Assembly (NCBI GenBank): GCA_038049695.1
Contig: CP142456.1
Location: forward strand, 79,383,422 to 79,447,421
Direction: 5' to 3'
Source of the DNA: Cinnamomum chago
Lineage: Eukaryota > Streptophyta > Magnoliopsida > Laurales > Lauraceae
DNA length: 64,000 nt
This document shows, piece after piece, positions 23,501 through 34,338 of this stretch; positions within the stretch are counted from its first letter, which is position 1; every line of letters starts with the position of its first letter. Below the pieces are notes generated by a model. That model was not told the DNA's origin. It worked only from the letters and a program-made list of their open reading frames with translations, and did no database searches. A program made the position numbers and the translations under genes.

Positions 23501-26500
23501 ATGGAATTGGTTAGGATAATTATTAGTGTATATATGATGAATGGGAGCATGGAGGCTCCATTCTTATGCAGGTTTAGTAGTGGGAGGAGAAATGGAAGGG
23601 AAGGAGAATGGAATGGAAATAAATTCGGAATCTGGGATTCTGGACAGTTCGCTCGAGCGAACTGGACACATTGCTCGAGCGAACCAGCCGTTCGAGCGGA
23701 CGAATCCGTGCGCTCGAACCTTCAACCCTCTGAAAAGGGTCCGCTCGAGCGAACTTGGTCCGCTCGAGCGAACCCTCTGCTGTAACTGGACCTCTTTTTG
23801 ACCCCAATTTTTGGGTGAATCATCATCCCTAGCCTATTTTAAACCACCTTAAATGTTCCGACTGGATACTTAAGGTGCTTACCCCATTCCATAGGAAATT
23901 AGTAATTCTTTGGACTTCTAGGATCATAAAATGGGACCCTTACCCTCAATAATTGGACCATTGCATAATTATTAGTCCAACACTAAGCCATGAAGGTTGT
24001 TTGGAAATTTAACGTAATTCTCTTAATCAGTGACACCGAACAAGTAGTATTACGTTGACTTTCTGAACCCATCTTGTATTGGACGGTGAAGGACTAAATT
24101 CAATAGGATAATAGTATATTGGCTAGTAAGTTCCCTTGATTCTTCAACTTATGACATTTCATATTGGATTATATTTTCATTTGACAGATCAATCATGAAG
24201 CATTATAAGTAAATAAGTTATTTCACTTTCCATATATCTTTGAGGTTAATAGCTTTTCTTCCTCCGTCATTCTCTATATATGGTACATCGATTCAGTACT
24301 TGTGAAATGTGGATTAAGTGAGATAAGATACGATGATATATGAATTGAAGTGATTTTATTTAGAAATGATTTGGAATAAAACCCACTTGAGTCCACTTAT
24401 TATTTGATTGAGTAATGCTACATGGACAAACTTTTTTGCCAGAATTTTGGCCAACCCCCATGGTTTGCATTGAATATCACTATGATATTCAATGCAAACC
24501 ATGGGGGTTGGCCAAAATTCTGGCCAAAAAGTTTGTCCAAGTAGACTTTTTGTATTTGATTTGTTTGATTCGATTGAGTCGGCACTACCTAGCTTCGACC
24601 TTGTGACGCCCGACGGGGCCAGCACATTGGTTTAGTTATGAGAGACTACTGCAGTAAGTCGCCTGGAGCACCGGAACTCCAGAACCGGGTAGCCAGTTAG
24701 CCTTTGGCCGGGCCGCTGGTGACATCCCAACAAGATTTTGCTCTCTTTGAGAGGATGAGCTTTAAGTAGTAGCCAAAATTAGTAAGGTTTTCTTATCTAT
24801 TGATCCATCAGCATATTTATTCGAGCACAACTTGCATAGTTGATCCTTATTATTGCAATCCACTAATTTTGCTCGTATTAAATTCAAAGTTGCAACATTA
24901 TGTAATTTCTTATTGTGCTTATACTTGCTAAAAATCGTCGTATTGAGATACTACATTTGGTGTCACAGACGCAGATACAGCTCCCGGCCTTGAAGAGGCT
25001 CAGGAGAGAGAGGAGGGTACCCAGGAGGTACCAGCAGGATTAGAAGAGTGGCCAGAACCAGGGCCAGCCTAGATTTGACCTCCCCGGAGTGCGGACTACA
25101 CTAGTAAATACCATAGTCCGTGTGACTATTCTTTTCATATGGTCATACGGAATTCTTTTGAATATACTTCTGGGTAGTGAATGTATAGGTTCTTCAAGGG
25201 TTGTACAGGGATTCTTTCATTGGTCCCTCTTTTGTAACTTAATGTATATATTTGTTTACCTCTTTTGTATCAAACTGAAATGTTTAATTGACCTTGATGG
25301 AATTTGATGCCTTATCTAAAGGAATTACGACTTCCGCCATATGAAATGTTATGTGTTCTCACATGTGGTTTAGTCGCTTTTCTCTCCTTCGTGTGTTGTG
25401 TTTGGCTCGAGACAGGTACAACATGCGGGAGTACGTGTGACACACCTCGGGAATTACCCTAGGCTAGGGTGATTTCGGGACCGGGATGTGACAGTTAGTT
25501 TCAAAATGGCAGTTGGTCATTGAACTTTGTTTAAAATAAAAAATAACCAAATCAGAGCTTGAGTCTACTTTGAAGCAGCACTCAGCCTATTCTGCATTTG
25601 ATGGGAAATAGTTCCAGCCGATGATGATGATGATGATGATGGCACTGATCTCTATAACCCAACCTTTGCAAACTCATTGTCTTCATCATTAACAGGCAAT
25701 TGATCAGGGTATGGTAGGATTTAGTGGATCATGGGCTAGATCACTGAAAGGTTGCCCGGGTTATATAGTTGCTCATGTTAGATTGTCAATATGCATAATA
25801 GTCAACAAAATTCTGCAGCTAAATTATCAGCTCCATATCATAATGTTGCAGCAATTCTGCAAAGCATTAAATATGAGACAAAGACTCGCATTTACATAAT
25901 AACCTAATTGGCAGTCTACTGTCCTGTATTTATAATCCCATCAAGGTACATGAAAATCAGTGTTCAGTTTTTTCTACGCAGTGCAATAATTCAAGCATTT
26001 AAGATACTAAGGCAAACAATTTAAGAACCTACAGTACAAGTTTCATTGAATTGGATTACTTACCATCTGCAGTATCTTCAATTACTTGAATTTTCGCATT
26101 CTTCTGTGTCTTCAATATTGCATCCTGTAACTTCTGTGGAAAAACAAAAACAAACAACTACAATTCAGATCATTTTGGTCCCAAAACATCCAATTCCCAA
26201 AATCATAAACAAAATTCCATCACCTTCACCTGAATCGCAATTTCCGTGGAACTCTCTGGAATCTCCCATGGAAATGCAAAAGACGATGACTTTGGATTCG
26301 TGGACACACAGCCTGGATTAGTCGATGGACATGGCCTGATTTTCCTGAAAAACGACTGCCTGTTAGCCTGTCTTTGCAAGAAAAGAAACATCAAAACTGG
26401 GTATTTGTATAATCACTTCTGATCTTATGGAAGAAGAGAGCCATAAAAAATTCAAAATGTGCATTCCAGGCAACAAAATTGCAAAAATCGAGTAACCCAT

Positions 26501-27083
26501 TAGAGAAGAGAGGATTATTGAAGCATATAAAATCATTCTCAGACAATCTATGCAAGAATAGAACCATTAAAAAATTGGGCATTTTAGAGCACCCCATTCC
26601 ATTAGATAAGAGGGGCATATAGTAAATACCCATAAAATAAAATAAAAAGGAGACTTTGGGCATTTCAGAGTGACCCATTAAAGAAGAGAGTATTATTGCA
26701 GCATATAGAATCATTCTCAGCCAATCTATGCAAGAACAGAACCATAAAAACATATTGCATTTCAGAGCACCCCAATAGAGAAGAGAGGATTGTTGTAAAT
26801 ACCCATTTTCCAATCCAATCTGCAAGTCCTGAGATTGTGAGAATGGAGTGGTTGGAGGAAGGAGAGAACTCCCGGAGTTGAGAGAAGGGATGGCTAGAGA
26901 TGGGAGAGGAGAATTCAGAGTGAGAGCAAAGGCTAAGGAAGCAAGATTAGATACAAGAAGGATTTTGATGTGGGATTTCTGTGAACTAGCCGTTGGAATT
27001 TGAAAATGTGAGGTTGGAGGATTTGAATGCTTGGAACAAGAGATGGAAGGAAATGTGGGGATGAGAAGAGCACCCAAAATCAT
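17596..27083 (-). CDS. Chloroplast-targeted DUF1499 domain protein
   Basis: Four exons, read right to left: 27083-26803, 26344-26230, 26133-26064 and 17816-17596. All introns are GT-AG, the phases join, and together they give 228 residues plus stop. The start is the ATG at 27083. The N-terminus is Ser-rich with few acidic residues, followed by a hydrophobic stretch at about residues 41-56 and a PSLA site near 61-64, which suggests a chloroplast transit peptide plus a thylakoid-lumen signal. The DUF1499 domain begins at about residue 95 with RPCPSTNPGCVSTNP and runs through DTADGKYLQAEV and DVLEF to the C-terminal block RMKKILQELGW. The biochemical role of DUF1499 is unknown. The last intron is 8247 bp and contains two solo LTRs and other mobile DNA, but the splice sites (DG|GTAAGT and ATCAG|GC) look intact. 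Confidence 0.85.
17817..18632 (-). other. 3' part of the DUF1499 large intron
   Basis: Non-coding sequence between the final exon and the solo Copia LTR. The open frames at 18078 and 18469 lack any family signature. Confidence 0.6.
18633..19706 (-). mobile_element. Solo LTR of a Copia-type element with 5 bp target-site duplication
   Basis: On the minus strand the unit opens TGTTGGAAAAATGG and ends CTAACA. It is flanked by the direct repeat TGTAA at 18628-18632 and 19707-19711 (plus strand). Length is 1074 bp with no internal coding region, so it is a solo LTR left by LTR-LTR recombination. It is the same family as the LTR at 319-1162, in opposite orientation. It also carries a GC-rich GGGGCGGGGC segment at about 19310 that the first LTR lacks. 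It lies in the large intron of the DUF1499 gene, in the same sense as the gene. Confidence 0.88.
19712..20495 (-). other. Intron DNA with a possible short retroelement internal region
   Basis: The part nearest 20495 follows a primer-binding-site motif on the minus strand (20483-20495) and could be the start of a TRIM-like internal region. Nothing codes for protein. Confidence 0.35.
20483..20601 (-). mobile_element. Short LTR with tRNA-Met primer-binding site (TRIM-like fragment)
   Basis: On the minus strand a 106 bp unit (20601 to 20496) opens TGTTAGAAC and ends TTTTCA. It is followed directly by AGGTATCAGAGCC (20495-20483), close to the initiator-tRNA primer-binding site used by many plant LTR elements. 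A purine-rich GGCGGGG stretch lies just upstream. LTRs this short are typical of TRIM elements. A partner LTR was not found, so this is a candidate only. Confidence 0.45.
20602..22583 (-). other. Middle of the DUF1499 large intron
   Basis: AT-rich non-coding DNA with a GATGAT microsatellite near 22110-22125. No further element ends are recognisable. Confidence 0.5.
23647..23773. repeat. GCTCGAGC palindrome array inside the LTR
   Basis: At least six copies or half-copies of a GTTCGCTCGAGCGAAC-type palindrome occur in about 127 bp. The first at 23647-23662 is a perfect 16 bp palindrome. The others, at about 23671, 23689, 23709, 23750 and 23760, are partial or contain one or two changes. Spacing is irregular (about 10-40 bp), unlike a simple tandem repeat. 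Confidence 0.85.
24418..24544. mobile_element. 127 bp fold-back MITE
   Basis: Two arms of 62 nt are inverted copies with two mismatches, separated by only three bases (CTA). The outer ends are CTACATGGACAAAC (left) and, inverted, CTACTTGGACAAAC (right). Arms include GGCCAACCCCCATGGTTTGC. It has no coding capacity. It is nested inside the 2.9 kb solo LTR, so it inserted later or was already carried by that element. Target-site copies are not obvious. Confidence 0.85.
25499..26063 (-). other. 5' end of the DUF1499 large intron
   Basis: Non-coding, with a (GAT)n microsatellite at about 25622-25640. It ends at the exon 3 donor GATG|GTAAGT. Confidence 0.6.
26440..26795. repeat. Diverged tandem duplication in intron 1 of the DUF1499 gene
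   Basis: A segment of about 177 bp is repeated. ACCCATTAGAGAAGAGAGGA near 26494 and its relative near 26671 are spaced by about 177 bp, as are the ATGCAAGAATAGAACC blocks near 26550 and 26727. A shortened third AGAGAAGAGAGGATT copy lies near 26775. It is wholly intronic (intron 26345-26802). Confidence 0.65.
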
Positions 27084-27490
27084 TTTTTTCAATTTTTTGG
27101 GCTGATAGATAAGAGTTATCTGATTCTTGATAGAAGATCAAAAAAATGTGGCCTTTCTTTGTTGGATGAAATGACAGAAATGGCCATAGAGGTGGTAGGG
27201 ATGTCATTGGACCTCCAATTACCTGGTTGCCTAAAGAGCCCAGCCCCAAAAATCTGGATAATTGGGACGGGTTCTATTGAGCATCATCTTCATCATCAAA
27301 GTCTAATCCCAACTATATAAGAGTTGGCTAAGTGAACTCCAATTCTCTGTTTCAACCTATTTTAAGATAAATCCTCACATAAAATGTACTTTTTAAAATC
27401 TATTTTTACTATCTCCATCCACATTCCATTCGCTAGTTGAGTGTGACTATGTGCCATGGAAATGCATGTTTTTGTTTGCTAAAGAAAATA
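27084..27490 (-). promoter_or_regulatory. Upstream region of the DUF1499 gene
   Basis: Sequence immediately 5' of the DUF1499 start codon on the minus strand. No clear TATA box or transcription start can be placed. Confidence 0.3.
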
Positions 27491-27730
27491 AGGTATATTT
27501 TCATATAAATGTTCACTTGGAAAAGTCATTTCCTTCATCTTATTTCACCCTACTTCTTTGGATATTTCCATATCCATAAAATCAACTTATGCGATGCACT
27601 CAGATTCAGATGCTTGGATTCATATGGAACTTTTTTCTCAAAAATAAAGCATATTTTCAAGAAAAAATGCATTTGGAAATCCATTTTCTCCCTCTCATAT
27701 CACCCCAGTTCTTTGGTTATTTCCATTTTG
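27491..27730. repeat. Two diverged copies of a unit of about 157 bp
   Basis: The block GG(A/T)TATTTCCAT preceded by TTTCACCC(T/C)A or ATCACCCCA recurs, with copies near 27491-27571 and 27648-27727. Identity is moderate. Confidence 0.5.
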
Positions 27731-30700
27731 TGGAAATAATGGAAATGCCCAAACAATTTCAGTTATCATCTAACTCTTTGGCATTTCCCACCTGAGGTAA
27801 AAGATCTATATTTCAGAGATCTTTAGGTAGCTTAAAGATGAGGCTACTAGTGGGCCTGCTTCTCTCCAAATAAAATCAAGTAGCACTGGATCCAGATTGT
27901 CCAACAGGCGCAACAGATTGCATCCTGGCTCAATTTTTGGGCCCAAATCATTATAGGGCGAGGGTATGCAACGGTTGGTCGATGTGTTTGTTGCGGGTCT
28001 TGGGTGCCCAGGTAGAGATAGACACAACCCAGAAGGTGACCGAGCCCAGTAACTCAGAGGTACTCAGCTAAATTTATTTGACTAGATAAACTTTACAGAT
28101 CCAGATTGAGTCAAGTGATTTCAGAACAAGTTATCAAAAACTGTCCCAGTGAGTTAAGCTTAAAGCAGTTTGTTTATTGGGTTGACCTGATAGACTATTA
28201 CAGTTATAAATGGGCCAGGCCCATCTTATCAGCCTCACATCAGGACAGTGCTTCATATCTGGTTAGTCAGGGATGGATCTTGCAGGGCCACAGTTGTCCA
28301 TCACCAGGCCTCTACTTCAATCCACCAACCTCACCCAAACCTACCCATGAATTTAGTGGGTTCAACTCGGGTTGGACCGAGATTTTCAACTCGATTAAGA
28401 AACAGATCCGGTTCAGATTGGACCATACTAACCCCGCCCATGCATTTAGGGTTGGGCTGACACTTTCAATTTGTTAACAAAATGCATGTGTCCGGTTTAG
28501 ATTGGGCCTTACCCATTATCATAAGAGGGGTTAACCCACCCTGACCCAACCCATAGGCACTCCTAATGATGGGGCCTACAATGTAGATGGTATTTTATGT
28601 CCACTAGGTTATATAGTGCAACTGGATGCTTATGGATAGGAACAATTGAGATGGGGGTCCACCAGAAATAGACAGGTAAAAAGGAGAGCTTTCTTTTTGG
28701 GCTTTTGCTAGTATAAGTGTACTTTGGCCTAACAAAAGTCAAGTAATTAGGTTGGATGGAAAATGACCAGAACCAATGCTTTTCAAGTTTGGTTGTAGGT
28801 GAAGGAGATAGAGCATATGTTTGCTACTATAAGTATTATCCTATTATTTGGTCGGTTACAGCCTCCCCTGGCTCTTTTCCACTCCCATATAATGCACACG
28901 AGGAAATGAGAAAAAAAAAAAAAAAAAACATAAAAATATTTTTTGTGGCCAAAGTAATCTTTTTTTCAAAATTTCTGTTACAGGGGAAAACATTGTCTTA
29001 GGAAAGTTCAGGAGTGACACCGAGTGTGCCTACTCATCTTTATGTAGTCATCTTCTTTAGATCTGTTTTTTTTTTTTTTTTTTTTTTTATTATTATTATT
29101 TACAAATGGAGATTTTTAATAAAATATTTTCATCAAAATCTTGTCCCAATCATGTTAGAGTTATTAACTACATAAATTTTGTTTCTTCATTTTAATCTTT
29201 TTTGGGACAAATCCTTAGATGGGTTATAATTGGAATCTATTTCTATTACTTTTACCATGTTCTTTTTTGCCTCCCCACCCCCCTTTCTCTTTAAGAGCTA
29301 TCAACTTACATAAAGCTTCTTCTTTTTTTTTTGGTTACTTTTGTTGACCTTTGTTGGACTTGGCCATGTCCAAATTATATTAGACGAGTCTTTTTTAAAT
29401 TTATCATCTATTGATATGTTCCTAAATGCTTCATATGCACTGAAGTCTCATTCTATTACTTCTTTTCCTAACGTTTTGCTCGTAAGTAATAGCTAGTCTC
29501 ATCACTATCTTTTAAAATTCTTCCTCCGACCTTGTTGGAATGAGCCGATCACAAAGTACTTTCTTTTATGACATAAGATATTTCTTACCGATCCAGCCTT
29601 TAGATCTTTAGCCTCCAGCTTAGCTCAAGAGTTACTCGATTCTAATAGCAATGATTATTCCCTCTAGGATACATACATGCCGTACACATAGTATCCAGAT
29701 AACACAAAGGGTGTGAGAGTCAAACTAAAGACAACCCAAGGCTTAACCCAACTGAGCCACTACCTTGATGGCTCAGATCAGAAAGTACTTTATAAGCTAG
29801 TCTCCACTTTAACCATCTCATACCCTGGAATCAAAGATCATCAGTCACCTTAGATCTCGTTGCTCAAACGGTCCCACTTAACACAACCATGGTCGAAATA
29901 AGTATTTTTTTATCCCAAGGCCATCAAACCTACATATATATATATATATAAATATATATATATTTTTTCTTTCTTTTGGTTAAAATAATATCTAATAAGT
30001 ATTAGTTTTCTACCTGGTCATATTAGGCCGAATACCAAGAGTTAAAACCTATTGTCTGGACCTATCAGAGCCAAAACCAACATGATTATTAATTGGATCT
30101 AGACCAATGAACTTTAATTTAGACAAGGCCACTAATCCCAAGAGCAAATACTGTTATCAATCATCCTTTACACAATTAAAAGAATCAGTACTGTATAAAT
30201 TCAATAATAATAATAATAATAATAAACATTATCATTGTTCTTTGAATACAAACAACCAATCATCTATCCTCTTTCTTCTTTTAAGCCCCCCATTCTTTGG
30301 TGTGGTTCCAATCTAATAAAATAACATAATAAATGCCCCTAGGCCTACAAGCCTATCACATGGAAGCATCACTGTTTACATTTAAATAATGAAGTACGTC
30401 TTCCATTCCATAAGAAGGATACCATAAAAGGAAAGCCCATGAAACTTTTTTTTTTCTTAGTATTTTAATGTGACCCCAATTAAGACAAAGATTGGCCATT
30501 TGATCACATGGTCCTCATTCTCCTCCGGGTCAGATCCTTCCACCTCACCTTTTGTAGTGAAAGTCAGTCCAGTGCCACTTGTGACAGTGCCATTTGTTTG
30601 GCCGGCATCTTGGCATCTAGTGCAATTAGGTTAAAAATTAAGAAAAACTAATGATGGTTTAACGAATAATACAACAGTGTGTGGTGGATTGGACGCATCT

Positions 30701-33180
30701 AATCCCCACATTATTTGATGGGGAAGGCCCAAAAGTTGGATATGGTTTGATAATTATTGTTTATTTTTCTTTTTTCTATTGTACTGATCAAATGTCAACG
30801 TTCATCTCGCAAAATTGAATGGTCATGTCTATTTGAGAAAATTGAATGGTTATGTAAAAAATATTAAAACTAATTACATTCTCGTAAGTTTCTCAAAACA
30901 GACTAAAGCACTAAAACGTTTTTTAAAATCAATTTTAATTAGTCTAATTTAAAAAACAGAAAAGAAAAAGGAGTGGACTTGCCACCTTAATAGAATTGAT
31001 AGAATCTTATGAATTTAATCCAAATATTGATCCATCATATTGTCAATGGATCATATCCCTGACATTTTTGCCCTGAATTGGCATTTCAAGTGAGACCCAC
31101 AATTTGAACCGTTAGTGTTAGTATGCATATGGAAAACTAATAAAAATGTCATATGAGACTTTAAGTGTGAACATGATGGATTTGGACACAAATACAATAC
31201 TACACAAAGAGAAAGATACCAAAGTGGTCACCTTTAATTTCTTTTATTCCTTGGGTTCCTCTTTAGTTGACGTCAGAGAGGAGTAAGAGTTCTTCTTCCT
31301 CGCGTTTGGATGTCTCTACGTAATCTCTGACGAGTTCTTTCATTGATTAAAAAAAGTTCATTAGGTGGAGAGAATGACATAAGTATGTGTTGTCTTTGCA
31401 AAGAAGGTTGTGAGAACAGCAGGGGCTTTCCTTTTCTTTTGTCCATTTTCTAATCTTAATGTCTTAAGCCTGCTTTGTCTTTTGCTATACATCAAATACA
31501 TTTGAGTATAATTCAGATGAGAGTTGGAAAAAATATATGTTTGATGTTTTTTTATTAATATATATTATGAGAACAATAAAAAAAGCATTAAAATAATCCT
31601 ATACAAATATGTAGGGGTGTTTAGGGCAGGGTGGGGGTCAGCAGAGGCATATCTAGACTCATTCGGACTTTAGAAACATAGACCCATATTTGGGCCGAGT
31701 CCAATACAGTTTGTCAATCTCAGGACCTAACATGCCCGTTTAATCAATTAAGTATGGTTGAATCACTCTTTTTATCAGGTTGGTAGGCTTTTTGAAAATT
31801 GTTTGGATAAGTTATCGATAAATTACAAGCACAAGCACAAGCACAAGCACCCCTTATCCAGGCCGGCCTATGCTTGGCTTTGGGATTTCTATCACTTAAT
31901 TCAAACTCAGATGATATGTTAAACAACCCATATTTTATATTAAAAGTTTTGATATCAATGTGTGTGAGTATATGTTTATAGGCAAACTACTTGTGAACAA
32001 ATTATGATGTATCCATTTGTAATTCATGGCCGTAGGCCTCACTGTGGATGGGCCATGGTGGGAAACAATTCAAGCTGATTTCTGCTCACATTGCTTTTTG
32101 AAGCATGTGTTTATGGGCCATTAATTTGAATGGTCAGGATTAGTTATGGTCTTCGGAGTTGTTTTTAGACTTTAGCCTTTTGAGGCATGCATGAGCACTC
32201 CCCAAGTTCCAATCATCGTACACATTAATATCTGTCCCAGCCTTCATGTGGACCTCCATTTAAGGTGGCTGGTAGTGCTACCAACCTGACCTCTATTAGG
32301 TCTCCTTGAGTTATTATTAATCATGGTCCCTCTCACCAAACCCACTGGGGATGCCCATGTGAGATATGGGTGGCCATGGCAATTCCTGACCCAATTCACC
32401 GACTCAACCGGACTTGGTGGTTAGGGTTGAGTGGACTCTTCATGTTAGTGAGTTGGGTTTGGCTGGTCTATTTCTCAGCCAATTGACAAATATGGGTGGA
32501 GTTCACATTCAAGTCATTCACTGTAAACTCCCCAACATTTACGATTACAGGTGTCAAATTTTACTTTAGTTGGAGTGATGATATTATCGGATTGATGAAG
32601 GCATGAAAGTTAAATTAAATGTTAACTTACATTTTTTTCAATGTGCTTCTATATATTAATCAATCTAACGGTGTATGACACTGTCCAAATAAAACTTTAG
32701 ATATCACATTTTCATGAGATGTTGAGATTGTGAATAATGAGAAGGGCTTTAACGACACAAAAGGTGAGTCAGTCTCATGTGAGTCAATAAGTGGTGACAA
32801 CATGGAAACGTCTATTAGTAAAAGATTTCAACCAAGAAATTAGTCAATGCAATACAAATTAGAGAGAAAATCAGTTCTCTAATGAGGTGTGCTAATAAGA
32901 ATTTGCTACTTACAAAACACTAGGTATACCTATTTATGTCTTAGAAATATGGGGTCCTTTGGTGGGGCCTATTGGACCCATGAACTAAAGTAGAGGGTAG
33001 GCATTAGCTTACATTCCATTAGATCCGAGACTTTAAGATTGTTGGTTAAAATAAGAACTAATTACAACTAAAAAAATCATCCCCCTTCATTCAGGCAAGT
33101 ACTAGAAATCTTAGATGGAATTAGTTACATGAAAGAGTTTCATAGAAAATCAAAGAACATAATTACTTTTAATTTATCAA
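27731..33180. other. Gene desert
   Basis: 5.4 kb without a supported gene. It contains a long poly-T/ATT tract near 29068-29100, TA-rich tracts near 29935-29965 and (AAT)n at about 30204-30225. Many open frames here overlap on both strands and match nothing. Confidence 0.55.
31827..31852. repeat. ACAAGC hexamer microsatellite
   Basis: Four consecutive ACAAGC units. Confidence 0.85.
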
Positions 33181-33182
33181 TT

Positions 33183-33380
33183 CACTGGTAGCTCAATAGC
33201 AAAGCACCTCCCTTTCATAAAAATAATCAAAGATCAATTCCTGATTGTTGTAATTGATACCGAGGGACTTAGGTAGGGTGCATGTGTGTGTAATTAGTAT
33301 TTACGGGAGAAACTAAAAACTACTTTTATGTTGGCATGTATTCACATAGTATGGTGCCAAAAAAAAATAAAAAAAATTAT
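33183..33380 (+). mobile_element. Decayed tRNA-derived SINE
   Basis: An A-box-like TAGCTCAATAGC begins at 33189, about 45 bp before a degenerate B-box-like AGATCAATTCCTG. The unit ends in an A-rich tail at about 33359-33380. Internal promoter boxes and tail suggest an old SINE. Target-site copies are not evident. Confidence 0.5.
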
Positions 33381-34169
33381 GTTCTTCCTTCCAAGAAAGG
33401 AGGATTAAGAAAATCTTAGTGATTGCTGCATTCTCCAAACCTTTATAAAACAAGTATATAAGAAAGAAATAATAAAAGTGAGTTGTAAGATCCCTTCATC
33501 ACCAGAAAGAAAATGGGTATTGATTCTTCCCTACCATCTACCTTTTGGATACTGATAGGGTACCTTCTTACATATTTTTATCACAAGAAGCCTATCATTA
33601 AATTGACGCATGTCAGAACAATGATTAACTCTAGCTTCAAGACCTAAATGTAGTTAAATCACGTACAACATATGGATCGACCCACAGACATAGGTCCTTC
33701 TCAAGACAAATCTTGATTTGGGCCAACTATAAAATGGTAAAATAACAATGCCCTAAAAGTATATAGTTAAAGAAGAAACAACCTACTCCAAAAGGAAAAT
33801 AAAAACTACTATTCTAACCGGCGTAGTAGGTGGATAACAACATGGTGAGAAGAACGAGTTTCACTAAAAAAAAACTTAAAAATACACCTCTCTTTTCAAC
33901 TAAAAGTTTGGCTTTCTACCTGAAATCCCACCTAGACAGATGAAAGGGGAAAGGAAAAACATGGATTATTATGCTTTACCCACACAAGATTTAAATATAA
34001 AAATAAAATAGTGAGATGCTCTCCATTAATACAATGTTCAATATACTTGAATGTGGCAGTTCCTAACCAAATAATTATGTGTTTGGCATTGGCTCCACAA
34101 TTTTCGTTTGGTTAAAAAACGGATTGGGTTAGGGTTGAGTCCCAAGTATCAAATCTTATATTGGATAGC
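33381..34169. other. Intergenic DNA, nothing recognised
   Basis: AT-rich, with no coding or RNA signature. Confidence 0.5.
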
Positions 34170-34338
34170 TGTAACGACCCGAATCACTCAGTATAATATT
34201 ATTCGATTTGGCTCTATGAGCCGCACGGCTTTGTTTCTTGACCCCAATAAGACCAAAAACTCGTTATACTAAGCATAGGCGGTGTCCTCTATATTAGCTC
34301 AGGCTCTAGACACTTCATGAGTGATGTGGGATCTTACA
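34170..34338 (+). mobile_element. 169 bp LTR-like repeat (possible TRIM solo LTR)
   Basis: The unit opens TGTAACGACCCGAATC and ends GTGATGTGGGATCTTACA, giving TG...CA ends. The flanking pentamers ATAGC and AAAGC differ at one base and may be an old target-site duplication. The body is more GC-rich than its surroundings. No primer-binding site is attached. Confidence 0.45.

Larger units (their letters stand above)
22589..25493. mobile_element. 2.9 kb solo LTR (Gypsy-like) with 5 bp target-site duplication
   Basis: The unit opens TGTTACACCCC, ends GGGATGTGACA, and is flanked by perfect GTTAG direct repeats at 22584-22588 and 25494-25498. TGTNACACCCC...GTGACA ends with an LTR of 2-3 kb are typical of large Gypsy-class plant elements; the class is an inference. 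Its terminal dinucleotides are TG and CA. It carries a CTCGAG palindrome array (23647-23773) and a nested fold-back MITE (24418-24544). It lies in the large intron of the DUF1499 gene. Confidence 0.82.
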
